From Armatimonadota bacterium (GTDB lineage Bacteria > Armatimonadota > Fimbriimonadia > Fimbriimonadales > ATM1): a stretch of 32,849 nt of DNA. A model generated the notes under the pieces. The model was not told the DNA's origin. It saw only the letters and a program-made list of their open reading frames with translations, and did no database searches. The stretch lies in contig JADFGT010000021.1 of the NCBI GenBank assembly GCA_022567555.1, positions 1 to 32,849 on the forward strand, written 5' to 3'. Both the position numbers and the translations under genes were made by a program. Shown piece after piece: positions 1-7,330 of this stretch (within the stretch, counting starts at the first letter, position 1; every line of letters begins with the position of its first letter).

Positions 1-239
1 TCAGCCAGCTCGGCGATCCGTTCAGGGCTGGTGCTGGTGGCGTTTACCACCTGTACCTCCTGCACCCGCAGCAGGGGCGAGCGGTAGAGGACCACCGCGC
101 CGGCAACTGCCGCCAGCAGGGCGAGAACGATGAGGGTGCGGCGCCAGCGCAGACGCCGGCGCCTGCGTTCCGCCTTCTCGTCAGGGAGGACGTACCCCTT
201 GAGGGCGCGCCGGCGCTTTCCGGGTTTGTACTTATACAC
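1..239 (-). CDS. ftsQ: Cell-division protein FtsQ, N-terminal part (cut by window edge)
   Basis: The visible 79 residues have the FtsQ layout: a very basic cytoplasmic tail (KPGKRRR and a run of arginines near residues 24-33), one membrane segment (about residues 35-50, LIVLALLAAVAGAVVLY), then the start of the periplasmic POTRA domain (SPLLRVQEVQVVN). FtsQ is the bitopic divisome protein that links FtsB/FtsL to the septum. The start is taken as GTG at 239, which overlaps the stop codon of the upstream ddl-derived ORF by 8 bases (GTGTATAA). Such overlap is typical of division and cell-wall clusters, where ddl commonly precedes ftsQ. The C-terminus lies outside the window. Identification rests on architecture and on the ddl neighbour. 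Confidence 0.8.
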   Translation of the reverse strand, partial: MYKYKPGKRRRALKGYVLPDEKAERRRRRLRWRRTLIVLALLAAVAGAVVLYRSPLLRVQEVQVVNATSTSPERIAELA

Positions 240-1299
240 AACGGCGCTTCTCCTCGTGCCGCTCCAGCGCCAGCTCGATAAGGCGGGTAATCAGGTCTCT
301 GTAGGGTAGGCCGGCGTGCTCCCACAGCTTTGGATACATGCTCATGGGGGTGAAGCCGGGGATAGTGTTCACCTCGTTGAGGATGAGCTGCTCCTGCGGT
401 GTGAAGAAGAAGTCCACGCGGGCCAGTCCGGCGCAGTCTATCGCCTTGTAAGCCGCTAGCGCCATAGCGCGGGCCTCCTCGGCGGCCTGAGGCGGGATAT
501 CGGCGGGGATATGGAGCTGCGTGTTCGGGTCGTCGTATTTGGCGCGGTAGTCGTAGAACTCTCCCTCGAACGTGATCTCGCCCGGTGGCGACGCTTCCGG
601 CTCGTCGTTACCCAGCACCGCCACCTCAACCTGACGCCCCTCCACGGCGACCTCGACCAGCGCCTTGCGGTCGTACCGGAACGCCTCCTCCAGCGCCCCG
701 CCCAGGTCTTGGAGAAACTTGGAAAGTGCGAAAGCGACCTCCACAGACTTACTTTTGCTCTCATCCAACGCGAATACGCGTCCTTGTCGCACGCACAAGA
801 GTAGAGGCTTGTCGTGTAGGATTCGACCATCCTTTCGCAACCTTCGTTTTGGAATCGCATCCACAAGTTGAATCGACGCCGGGCCCTCCAGATGGGTAGG
901 CCCTAACCAGTAATCCCCGTCAATCGCCGGCAAAGCGAAACCGTGCATTTCGTGGTTTCGTATCACGCTGATCAGAAACTTATAGGAAATCCTCTTGTAA
1001 TGCTCCGCGCACTCCTCTTTCAGCCATCCCTTGGAAACGTAATACTCAAGGTGTTCGAGCGAGGCGTGTGCAAACGTTACCGCTGCCGCCAGGAGTGCGA
1101 TTCTGCCGTCGGCCGACCGCATCTTTTCCGACTGTTTCGCAAAGAGGACCGCGCGATCGAACTGTGCTCTGGAACTCTGTTCCTCCATTGACGTCGGTGG
1201 TCCGCCTGGGGGTTCGCCCACCTGGATGTACATCCAGGCGATCTCCACCTTGCCTTTCTTCACTATCGCCGTCGGAACGAGCTTTCGAGGCTTTTTCAC
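232..1299 (-). CDS. Chimeric ORF: unknown HEPN-like N-terminus fused to C-terminal fragment of D-alanine-D-alanine ligase
   Basis: The ORF is 355 codons from a GTG at 1299. Residues from about 198 to the end match the ATP-grasp end of Ddl: GALEEAFRYDRK, EGRQVEVAVLGN, GEFYDYRAKYDD, IPADIPP, GLARVDFFF, then the Mg-binding NEVNTIPGFTPMSMYPKLW. The Ddl N-domain and the first half of its ATP-grasp (substrate and ATP-binding lysines) are absent. In their place are about 195 residues unlike Ddl. They contain a helical stretch (about 45-115) ending in IRNHEMHG, which fits the RNxxxH signature of HEPN ribonucleases; that assignment is an inference. The join lies near base 708 and stays in frame. The product should not be an active ligase. 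It could be a real insertion or deletion that broke ddl, or an assembly misjoin. A downstream start at Met38 (base 1188) is possible. ftsQ overlaps its 3' end. Confidence 0.75.
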   Translation of the reverse strand: MKKPRKLVPTAIVKKGKVEIAWMYIQVGEPPGGPPTSMEEQSSRAQFDRAVLFAKQSEKMRSADGRIALLAAAVTFAHASLEHLEYYVSKGWLKEECAEHYKRISYKFLISVIRNHEMHGFALPAIDGDYWLGPTHLEGPASIQLVDAIPKRRLRKDGRILHDKPLLLCVRQGRVFALDESKSKSVEVAFALSKFLQDLGGALEEAFRYDRKALVEVAVEGRQVEVAVLGNDEPEASPPGEITFEGEFYDYRAKYDDPNTQLHIPADIPPQAAEEARAMALAAYKAIDCAGLARVDFFFTPQEQLILNEVNTIPGFTPMSMYPKLWEHAGLPYRDLITRLIELALERHEEKRRCV

Positions 1300-1302
1300 T
1301 CC

Positions 1303-1319
1303 ATCATTACTCTAATGAT
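1303..1319. repeat. Perfect short palindrome upstream of the chimeric ORF
   Basis: ATCATTA, a CTC spacer, then TAATGAT forms a perfect 7-base inverted repeat. It lies 4 bases upstream of the GTG at 1299 and in an AT-rich patch unlike its surroundings. It could be an operator for the HEPN-like reading frame or part of an insertion boundary. No terminator U-tract accompanies it. Confidence 0.35.
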
Positions 1320-1353
1320 TCTATCCCTCCACTGCTTGCCGGGCAGGGCCCCC

Positions 1354-2289
1354 TCACCACCCCCTGGGTGCAAGCAGCTCCTCTTCCTTCAGCTCAGCGA
1401 CCGCGCGGCCGACCATCGGCTCTCCGAGGTTGCGCGAGACGCGGGCGACAACCGTAGGGTCGTTATAATGCGCGACCGCTTCCACAATCGCATCGGCGCG
1501 GGGCTGCGGGTCGGCCGACTTAAATATCCCCGACCCCACAAACACCGTCTCCGCGCCGAGTTTCATCATCAGCGCCGCGTCGGCGGGCGTCGCGATCCCC
1601 CCCGCTGAGAAGTTCGGAACAGGCAGCCGGCCCTCGTGAAAAACAAGCGAAACCATCTCATAAGGCGCGGACATCTCTTTCGCAATCGCCATCAATTCAT
1701 CTTCGCGCGCCGACGCCACGCGCGAAATCTCACTGACGATCGCCCGCATGTGCCGCACCGCCTCTATAACGTCGCCCGTTCCGGCCTCCCCCTTCGTTCT
1801 AATCAGCGCCGCCCCCTCGGCGATCCGCCTAAGTGCCTCGCCCAGATTTCGCGCCCCGCACACGAAGGGAACCTTGAAACCATGCTTCGAAACGTGGTGC
1901 TCGGCGTCGGCGGGCGAAAGGACCTCGCTCTCGTCAACGTAATCAACCTCGAGCGCCTGCAAGACCTCCGCCTCGGCGAAATGCCCGATCCGGCACTTAG
2001 CCATCACCGGGATCGTCACCGCGTCCTTGACCGCCAGGATGATCTCCGGGTCGGCCATGCGCGCCACGCCGCCGTGCGCCCGGATGTCCGCCGGAACCCG
2101 CTCGAGCGCCATCACCGCCACGGCGCCCGCCTTCTCGGCTATCTTCGCCTGCTCTGCCGAAACGACGTCCATGATCACGCCGCCCTTCAGCATCTCCGCC
2201 AGGCCGACCTTCACGCGCCAGGTGCCCACGTCCGTCGTTTCGGTTTCCCGTTCTGGGTTTTCGAGCGGCCCGTCTAAGTTCTTTCTCAT
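1354..2289 (-). CDS. pdxS: Pyridoxal 5'-phosphate synthase lyase subunit PdxS
   Basis: PdxS condenses ribose 5-phosphate, glyceraldehyde 3-phosphate and ammonia (from the PdxT glutaminase) to PLP, forming a cytoplasmic dodecamer of TIM barrels. The 311-residue protein matches the family end to end: [47 protein letters not shown] with a catalytic lysine, [25 protein letters not shown] with the second catalytic lysine, and [16 protein letters not shown]. It is slightly longer than usual because of about 15 N-terminal residues. The ATG at 2289 was chosen because the family homology begins just after it. No strong Shine-Dalgarno is present; a TAAACT box lies 11 bases upstream of the start. No pdxT is in the window. 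The downstream neighbour on this strand is the chimeric ddl ORF. Confidence 0.95.
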   Translation of the reverse strand: MRKNLDGPLENPERETETTDVGTWRVKVGLAEMLKGGVIMDVVSAEQAKIAEKAGAVAVMALERVPADIRAHGGVARMADPEIILAVKDAVTIPVMAKCRIGHFAEAEVLQALEVDYVDESEVLSPADAEHHVSKHGFKVPFVCGARNLGEALRRIAEGAALIRTKGEAGTGDVIEAVRHMRAIVSEISRVASAREDELMAIAKEMSAPYEMVSLVFHEGRLPVPNFSAGGIATPADAALMMKLGAETVFVGSGIFKSADPQPRADAIVEAVAHYNDPTVVARVSRNLGEPMVGRAVAELKEEELLAPRGW

Positions 2290-2303
2290 TTTAGGGCTGG
2301 AGT

Positions 2304-2462
2304 TTACCTTCGCGGATTCGCCCAGGTGGCCCCGGGGGGCAGCCCGCTCGGGCCCTCGCGGCGACTGGGCATGCGGCCCTTGGCCGACGGCACTTCCCAA
2401 TCGGTGCCCCAATAGCGGATAATCTGCGGGTAGAGGCCCTCCGGCCTCAGGATTGGTGTCAT
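2304..2462 (-). CDS. Small hypothetical protein, 52 aa
   Basis: I do not recognise this ORF. It starts at ATG 2462 and reads [20 protein letters not shown], continuing to WANPRR. Codon third positions are strongly G/C, as in neighbouring real genes, and the composition (Trp, Tyr, Ile in the first half, Pro/Arg/Gly after) looks protein-like. There is no clear ribosome-binding site. It lies 14 bases upstream of pdxS on the same strand, so it could be a leader gene of pdxS. It could equally be a chance ORF or the tail of a decayed gene. Confidence 0.35.
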   Translation of the reverse strand: MTPILRPEGLYPQIIRYWGTDWEVPSAKGRMPSRREGPSGLPPGATWANPRR

Positions 2463-2536
2463 ATTGAGAGTGGCGGGACGTAAGTCCGGCCCAGGCAATT
2501 CTTCCGGCGAGAAGCGTGTGCGCTTGGGAGGCAGGC

Positions 2537-2917
2537 ATGAACCTTTTGATTGTGGATAGCGGCACCGGCCAGGAACTCTTGACCGAATCGGAGTGGAAGG
2601 AGGAACCGCCTCGCGTAGGGGATATCATCGAACTTCACTGCGGCGAGACCGAACGGTACGTGGTCGAGGAAGTGGACTGGGTGTTCGAGAAGACCTCGGC
2701 CGCGAAGAGAGACGACGTATCCCTTCGAACGCTGAAAGTGTTGGTGCGGCCGGCCGTCGAAGGGGAGGGCGCACCCGTGCGGGCGGTCGTCGGCGTGCCG
2801 GGAGAGCAGAAGGACCCGGAATGCGAGTGCGGACATCGCGAGTCGCGGCATGCCCCGATGCGGTGCACGGGCGACGCGGGGCGGTGCCAATGCACGGGCT
2901 TCAAGGCGAAGGCCTGA
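2537..2917 (+). CDS. Hypothetical protein with C-terminal Cys/His cluster, 126 aa
   Basis: This is a small cytoplasmic protein of unknown function. The ATG at 2537 follows GGGAGG with 6 bases spacing, which supports this start over the earlier in-frame ATG at 2516. Residues 1-75 are a soluble, acidic, probably beta-rich segment ([25 protein letters not shown]). The C-terminus carries [10 protein letters not shown], then [13 protein letters not shown], a C-x-CGH-x4-H...C...C-x-C-x2-F pattern seen at the ends of many small bacterial proteins and likely to bind zinc. The gene stands alone, divergent from pdxS and about 180 bases before the sugar nucleotidyltransferase. Confidence 0.75.
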   Translation: MNLLIVDSGTGQELLTESEWKEEPPRVGDIIELHCGETERYVVEEVDWVFEKTSAAKRDDVSLRTLKVLVRPAVEGEGAPVRAVVGVPGEQKDPECECGHRESRHAPMRCTGDAGRCQCTGFKAKA

Positions 2918-3049
2918 GCGCCGGCGATTCGTCCGCCCGGCCATGCCGAAGAAGCCCGCATACACTTCGACGCGGCCGCCGAACTGGATCCGCGGTTGGC
3001 GGAGCGCATTGGCTCCGAGCCCGGACCGGGTAACGAAGGCTCTCGATAA
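2918..3049 (+). pseudogene. Possible TPR-like coding remnant after the Cys/His protein
   Basis: Reading on in the same frame past the TGA at 2915-2917 gives 43 residues that include HAEEARIHFDAAAELDPRLA. This resembles the second helix of a tetratricopeptide repeat. There is no start codon, so this could be the tail of a decayed gene or simply coding-like GC-rich DNA. Support is weak. Confidence 0.2.
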
Positions 3050-3085
3050 CGTTCCCGGCGACCGACACCCGGCAAGTGAAACCGG

Positions 3086-3091
3086 TATTCT
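3086..3091 (+). promoter_or_regulatory. Candidate -10 box (TATTCT) 6 nt before the nucleotidyltransferase start
   Basis: TATTCT is followed by CCGCCT and then the ATG at 3098. A CCGACA element lies 18 bases upstream (3062-3067) as a partial -35. No Shine-Dalgarno precedes the gene, so the transcript would start at or next to the ATG (leaderless). Confidence 0.4.
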
Positions 3092-3097
3092 CCGCCT

Positions 3098-4129
3098 ATG
3101 CGCGGCATCGTCATCGCGGGCGGTTTAGGAACTCGGCTGAGGCCGCTTACGCTGACCCGGCCCAAGCCGCTCATGCCGCTCGTCAATGCCCCGCTCCTCG
3201 AATACCAACTCTCCTACCTGAGAAAGGCGGGCATCACAGAGGTCTGCTTCGCCACCAACTATATGGCCGACGCGGTGGAGCGGCACTTCGGCGACGGTTC
3301 ACGCTATGGGATGAAACTTGTATACGCGATCGAGGACGAACCGCTCGGGACCGGCGGCGCCATCCGAAACGCGTATGATGCGCTGCCTCCGGGCGATTGC
3401 GCAGTCTTCAACGGCGACACAATCCACGCGTTCGATATCGCCGCCATCATACGGCGCCATCTGGAGAGGGGCGCCGACGCAACGCTCACTCTGATACGGG
3501 TCGACCGGCCGCACCCCTACGGCGTGGTTCCTCTCAACGGGGAGGGCCGGGTGCAGGGCTTCCTCGAGCCGAGCGACGAGCAGAAGCGCGGCCTGAACGA
3601 CGCCAGCGCGGGAGGCACCGACAACATAAACGCCGGTCTGTACGTTCTGACCGCACGGGTGCTGGACTCCTTCCCTCAGGGGCCGAGCAGCGTCGAGCAC
3701 GACGTCTTTCCTCGGATCATCGAGGAGGGCCGAGGCGTGTTCGGCGATGTCCAGGAGGCCTACTGGATAGACATCGGCCGGCCGGTCCAATACTTGGAAG
3801 CAGTGCGTGCCGTGATCGCGGGCGAGGTCGGCGCGGCCAGACCCATTCGCGTTGTGGGCGGCTGCGCGGTGGACAAGACTGCCGAGATTCATGAGGAAGC
3901 GCAGGTTTCCGATGGAACTTCTGTGGGCCCACACGTCAGAATAGGTAGAGGTGCTGTCGTCACCGGCTCGATATTGTTGAAAGGTGTGGAGGTTGGCTGC
4001 GGGGCCCGGATCGAGCGGTCCGTCGTTGACGAGGGGTCGCGGATAGGCGCGAACGCCACGGTTCGGGATGCCGTCTTGGAAGCGAACGCCGTCGTTCCGG
4101 ACCAGAGCGTCGTCAGCGGTCAGATGTGA
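3098..4129 (+). CDS. Sugar-1-phosphate nucleotidyltransferase with left-handed beta-helix tail
   Basis: This 343-residue protein joins an NTP to a hexose 1-phosphate to give an activated nucleotide sugar. The N-terminal Rossmann-like domain has the signature GGLGTRLRPLTLTRPKPLMP (residues 8-27) for nucleotide and pyrophosphate binding, and FNGDTI (105-110) with the metal-binding aspartate. Residues about 250-343 form hexapeptide repeats (V/I-G-x-G-A pattern, e.g. VGPHVRIGRGAVVTGSIL), as in mannose-1-phosphate guanylyltransferase-like and GlmU-like enzymes. The sugar and base cannot be told from sequence; GDP-mannose or dTDP/UDP-glucose are the main options. The gene is followed 92 bases later by a DegT aminotransferase, suggesting synthesis of an amino-sugar for envelope polysaccharide. 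It lacks a Shine-Dalgarno; see the -10 box upstream. Confidence 0.9.
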   Translation: MRGIVIAGGLGTRLRPLTLTRPKPLMPLVNAPLLEYQLSYLRKAGITEVCFATNYMADAVERHFGDGSRYGMKLVYAIEDEPLGTGGAIRNAYDALPPGDCAVFNGDTIHAFDIAAIIRRHLERGADATLTLIRVDRPHPYGVVPLNGEGRVQGFLEPSDEQKRGLNDASAGGTDNINAGLYVLTARVLDSFPQGPSSVEHDVFPRIIEEGRGVFGDVQEAYWIDIGRPVQYLEAVRAVIAGEVGAARPIRVVGGCAVDKTAEIHEEAQVSDGTSVGPHVRIGRGAVVTGSILLKGVEVGCGARIERSVVDEGSRIGANATVRDAVLEANAVVPDQSVVSGQM

Positions 4130-4182
4130 GTGGGGTCCGAGGGTCGAGGCCCAATGCCCGCGAACCCCTCGCACCCCTCGAT

Positions 4183-4210
4183 GAAAACAGAAAACTGAAT
4201 ACGGAAAACC
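4183..4210 (+). repeat. Four-unit heptanucleotide tandem repeat (GAAAACN)
   Basis: GAAAACA, GAAAACT, GAATACG and GAAAACC follow one another in the gap between the nucleotidyltransferase and the aminotransferase. A 9-base direct repeat (ACCCCTCGC/ACCCCTCGA) lies just before. It is one of several heptad arrays in this window. Confidence 0.6.
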
Positions 4211-4221
4211 GGCATGGAGAC

Positions 4222-5349
4222 ATGGAAGTGAAAGTACCACTGGTTGATTTGAAGGCCCAGTATCAGGAGCTGAAGGAGGAGTTGGAGACGGCCGTAAACG
4301 CCGTCCTCGCGAGCGGCATGTATGCGCCGTCCGACAACGTCCGGCTTTTGGAGAAGGAGATAGCCGCCTCCTGCGGGGTGCGGTTTGGCGTGGCTTGCAA
4401 CAGCGGCACGGACGCGCTGAAGATATCCCTCCAGGCCATGGGCATAGGACCGGGAGACGAAGTTATCACGACCCCGTTTACCTTCGTCGCTACAATCGAG
4501 GCGATCATCCAGAACGGAGGCCGGCCCGTCTTTGTGGACATCGAGCCGGAGACGTTCAACATTGACGTGTCCCGGGTCGAGGGCGCGATAACCGGCCGAA
4601 CTAAGGCATTGCTTCCAATCCACCTTTTCGGCCAGATGGCTGAAATGGAACCGCTGATGGAGATTGCGGATCGGCACAACCTGATGGTTCTGGAGGACGC
4701 CGCGCAGGCCATAGGCAGCACCCGAAACGGCCGCCACAGCGGGAATTGGGGAATCGCGACAGCGCTCAGCTTCTTCCCGACTAAGAACCTCGGCGCGGCC
4801 GGCGATGCCGGCATGATCCTCACGAACGACGAGACGCTCGCAGCCCAATGCGGCAAATTGCGGGTACACGGAGTTTCCGACGACCCGTACCGGTATGAGG
4901 CGATCGGCCACGCGAGCCGCCTCGACGAGATACAGGCCGCCGTCTTGCGGGTGAAGTTCGGGAAACTCGGCCAGTGGAACGATGCGCGTCGGGCAAATGC
5001 CGCCGTATACGACCGTCTGCTCGGCGGAACGGACATCCGCACGCCACCCGTTCTTTCGGAAACCACCTGCCACAATTATCACCAGTACACCGTCAGGCAC
5101 CCCGGCCGGGACGCGCTGCGCGACTACCTGAAGGAGCACGATGTGGGGTCCGGAGTCTACTATCCCGTGCCCCTGCACTTGCAGCCTGCCTATCGGTTCT
5201 TCGGCCACCGGGAGGGGGATTTCCCAGAATCTGAGCGGGCTTGCCGCGAAGTGCTGTCGCTGCCGGTCCAGCCTCACCTCACCGGCGAACAGGTGGAGTA
5301 CGCTGCCGACGTGGCGCGCCATTTTGCCTGCGTGAAGGCCGGCGTCTAA
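4222..5349 (+). CDS. DegT/DnrJ/EryC1/StrS-family PLP-dependent sugar aminotransferase
   Basis: This enzyme transfers an amino group, normally from glutamate, to a keto-sugar nucleotide. The 375-residue protein shows the family hallmarks: VPLVDLKAQYQEL at the N-terminus, CNSGTDAL (59-66) for phosphate binding, TPFTFVAT, LEDAAQAIG with Asp159 contacting the pyridine nitrogen, and SFFPTKNLGAAGDAGM with the PLP-binding Lys188. The start at 4222 is where homology begins; GGAGA lies a few bases before it. The gene follows the nucleotidyltransferase and precedes a HAD phosphatase by 14 bases, so the three probably form one operon for nucleotide-sugar metabolism and surface glycan synthesis. The exact sugar is unknown. 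Confidence 0.92.
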   Translation: MEVKVPLVDLKAQYQELKEELETAVNAVLASGMYAPSDNVRLLEKEIAASCGVRFGVACNSGTDALKISLQAMGIGPGDEVITTPFTFVATIEAIIQNGGRPVFVDIEPETFNIDVSRVEGAITGRTKALLPIHLFGQMAEMEPLMEIADRHNLMVLEDAAQAIGSTRNGRHSGNWGIATALSFFPTKNLGAAGDAGMILTNDETLAAQCGKLRVHGVSDDPYRYEAIGHASRLDEIQAAVLRVKFGKLGQWNDARRANAAVYDRLLGGTDIRTPPVLSETTCHNYHQYTVRHPGRDALRDYLKEHDVGSGVYYPVPLHLQPAYRFFGHREGDFPESERACREVLSLPVQPHLTGEQVEYAADVARHFACVKAGV

Positions 5350-5363
5350 GGCTGGCGAACGGA

Positions 5364-6191
5364 ATGTCGGAACGACCCGAACCTTTCGCTCAACTGTTGG
5401 CGATCGATCTCGATTTCACTCTGCTCGACGCCGATCGCAACATTCCGTCAGAGAATCGGGCGGCGGTCCGGCGGGCGCGGGCGGCGGGAATCCACGTGGT
5501 TTTGGCGAGCGGCCGAATCGCTTCGGGTATGCGCCACTACTCGGACCAGTTGGGTCTCGACGGCCCGCTGATCTCCTGCAACGGAGCCTACGTGGTGACC
5601 GCCGGACGTGAAATCATCGAGGAGCATAGGTTCTCCCGCCGATACTCCCAGAGAGTCATCCGGTACTGCCGCTCACACGGTTTCCACGTGAACGTCTACG
5701 CCGACGATAAGGTGTATTTCGCGGAGACCTCTCCCTGGACTGACATCTACTTGAGACGCGCCCAGCGGGCGAACGCCGAGGTCGTAGGCTGGGACGCCCT
5801 CATGGAGATCGATCCGCTGAAGGTTATCCTGATCGACTCGCGGGAGACGGTCGCGCGCCTCCAGGTGAGGTTCCAGCGGGAGTTCCGCGCCCAGGAACTT
5901 AGCGTCACGGTCTCCGAGCCGGAGTACCTGGAGTTCTTGAGCCCGGACTGCAGCAAGGGGACCGGGCTGGCGGCTGTTGCCGGCATCCTGGGGGTTCCCA
6001 GGGAGCGGACGGCGGCCGTCGGCGACTACCACAACGACCTGCCCATGCTGGAATGGGCCGGCCATTCTGCCGCTGTGGCGAACGCACCGGAGGCCGTGCG
6101 AGCGGCCGCCGACGTACTCGTTCCCCGCCACGACAGGGGCGGTGTGGCGGCATATGTTGACCTGGTGCTCCAAAATCTGGAACAATCATAA
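5364..6191 (+). CDS. Cof-type HAD-superfamily hydrolase
   Basis: This is a 275-residue cytoplasmic phosphatase of the Cof/YkrA (type IIB cap) group. Motif I is DLDFTLLD (Asp15 nucleophile, Asp17); the usual Gly between Asp17 and Thr is Phe here, an uncommon substitution. Motif II is LASGR, motif III the lysine in CSKGTGL, and motif IV GDYHNDLPML (from residue 220), which binds Mg. Residues about 85-190 between motifs II and III form the alpha/beta cap. Substrates of this family are typically sugar or nucleotide phosphates. The start ATG 5364 follows the aminotransferase stop by 14 bases; there is only a weak GGA upstream. Context suggests a role with the two preceding sugar-nucleotide genes. 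Confidence 0.88.
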   Translation: MSERPEPFAQLLAIDLDFTLLDADRNIPSENRAAVRRARAAGIHVVLASGRIASGMRHYSDQLGLDGPLISCNGAYVVTAGREIIEEHRFSRRYSQRVIRYCRSHGFHVNVYADDKVYFAETSPWTDIYLRRAQRANAEVVGWDALMEIDPLKVILIDSRETVARLQVRFQREFRAQELSVTVSEPEYLEFLSPDCSKGTGLAAVAGILGVPRERTAAVGDYHNDLPMLEWAGHSAAVANAPEAVRAAADVLVPRHDRGGVAAYVDLVLQNLEQS

Positions 6192-6223
6192 GCCCAACCC
6201 GTCCGTCCCTATACCAGAGCGAT

Positions 6224-6262
6224 CCCAGCCTGAGTCGCCAGGGGGGCGAATGTGGGCCTGGG
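6224..6262 (+). promoter_or_regulatory. Possible leader stem before the Ig-like gene
   Basis: CCCAG (6224-6228) can pair with CTGGG (6258-6262) and TCGCC (6235-6239) with GGCGA (6245-6249), giving a two-part stem. Its 3' strand runs into the GGGGAGG ribosome-binding site, so it could hinder initiation. The structure is short and could be chance. Confidence 0.2.
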
Positions 6263-6273
6263 GGAGGATGAAA

Positions 6274-7299
6274 ATGAGGAATCGGTTGATCTATAAGACT
6301 ATTGCCACAGCAGGCCTTTTCGTATTCGCCGCCGCCGCTATGGGCGGCACGCTGATCGTCACAAGCCCGGAGCAGGACGATTTCGTCGGCGCCACAACCA
6401 CGATCAGTTTCCGGATTGAGGACGGCGTTATACAGGTCACGGTTCGGGCGACGATTACGGCCCAGGTCGGCGGTGTCAGCACAACCCTGGAAACGCGGGT
6501 CACACCCAACCAGAAAGGGGACGCAAGCGGCTCCATGACCTGGAGCCCGAGCGAAGCGTTCCCTGAAGGCGTCTATGACATCGTCGTGACGGCCACCGAG
6601 ACCGGCAACCCGTACAATACCGTCAGTTTCTCGGTCACGCTGGACCGGAAGGAGCCCGAGTTCACCGACTTCGGCCCCTTAGACGGCTCCTTCATCCAGG
6701 GCACGGTGACAATCACCGCAGAGATTGACGAGCCGAATATCGAAGAGTGGCGCGTTACCGTCAACGGCCAGGACATTCCAGACAACACCGGCTCCGCTAC
6801 CTCAATCAGCGTTGAATGGGACACGACGAACATCGAGGAAGACGGCCCTCAGACCATCAAGATTGTAGTGAAAGACAAGGCTGACAATCAAGGGACGCAC
6901 GAGGTGGAGGTGATCCTTGATCGGGCTGCGCCACAGATAAATGTCCTGTTCCCGCGTTCGAACATGTCGATTCGGCCGGGCGGGATCATGGCCGTTGCGA
7001 TTGATGTGGTGGATTCCGCCTCCGACGCGGTGGATGTCACAGCGATCATCGTCGAGTTGCGGGATATGTCCAACAACCTGATCCGCCGCGTGTCGCGTTT
7101 CCGCTACTCGGACGTGAACGACACCACCGCGCGGTGGCTGGGCCGGGTAAGACTGCGGCTGCCGAGTGGAGTCTCCGAGTTCAAACTGGTCGTCGGGGCT
7201 GTGGATAAGGCGGGCAATACGGCCGTGACCCAAGAGGTGCCTCTGCACGCGGGTCGAGGCCGCGGGTGGCGCTGGGGCTGGGGACGCCGGGGACTCTGA
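6274..7299 (+). CDS. Secreted Ig-like domain protein with Gly/Arg/Trp tail
   Basis: This is a 341-residue exported protein of unknown function. The start ATG 6274 is 6 bases after GGGGAGG; the ATG at 6268 is too close to that site. Residues 1-24 are a signal peptide (RNRLIYK, then GLFVFAAAAMG). The rest is beta-strand rich and looks like three tandem Ig/cadherin-like units: about 25-125, 126-215 (DRKEPEFTDFGPLDGSFIQG to VKDKADNQG) and 216-320 (DRAAPQINVLFPRSNMSI to AVDKAGNTA). Each ends in a D-K-x-x-N-like turn typical of bacterial Ig-like repeats. The last residues, GRGRGWRWGWGRRGL, are an unusual basic aromatic tail. It is followed by an outer-membrane barrel and a caspase-fold protein in one apparent envelope operon. 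Confidence 0.7.
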   Translation: MRNRLIYKTIATAGLFVFAAAAMGGTLIVTSPEQDDFVGATTTISFRIEDGVIQVTVRATITAQVGGVSTTLETRVTPNQKGDASGSMTWSPSEAFPEGVYDIVVTATETGNPYNTVSFSVTLDRKEPEFTDFGPLDGSFIQGTVTITAEIDEPNIEEWRVTVNGQDIPDNTGSATSISVEWDTTNIEEDGPQTIKIVVKDKADNQGTHEVEVILDRAAPQINVLFPRSNMSIRPGGIMAVAIDVVDSASDAVDVTAIIVELRDMSNNLIRRVSRFRYSDVNDTTARWLGRVRLRLPSGVSEFKLVVGAVDKAGNTAVTQEVPLHAGRGRGWRWGWGRRGL

Positions 7300-7330
7300 A
7301 GAACACACATTTGAGAGGATCGGAGGACAG

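Noticed and set aside
2915-2917. UGA after the Cys/His protein as selenocysteine
   Set aside because: The zinc-like cysteine cluster is complete before it, and the following residues show no thiol context or hairpin at the right distance.
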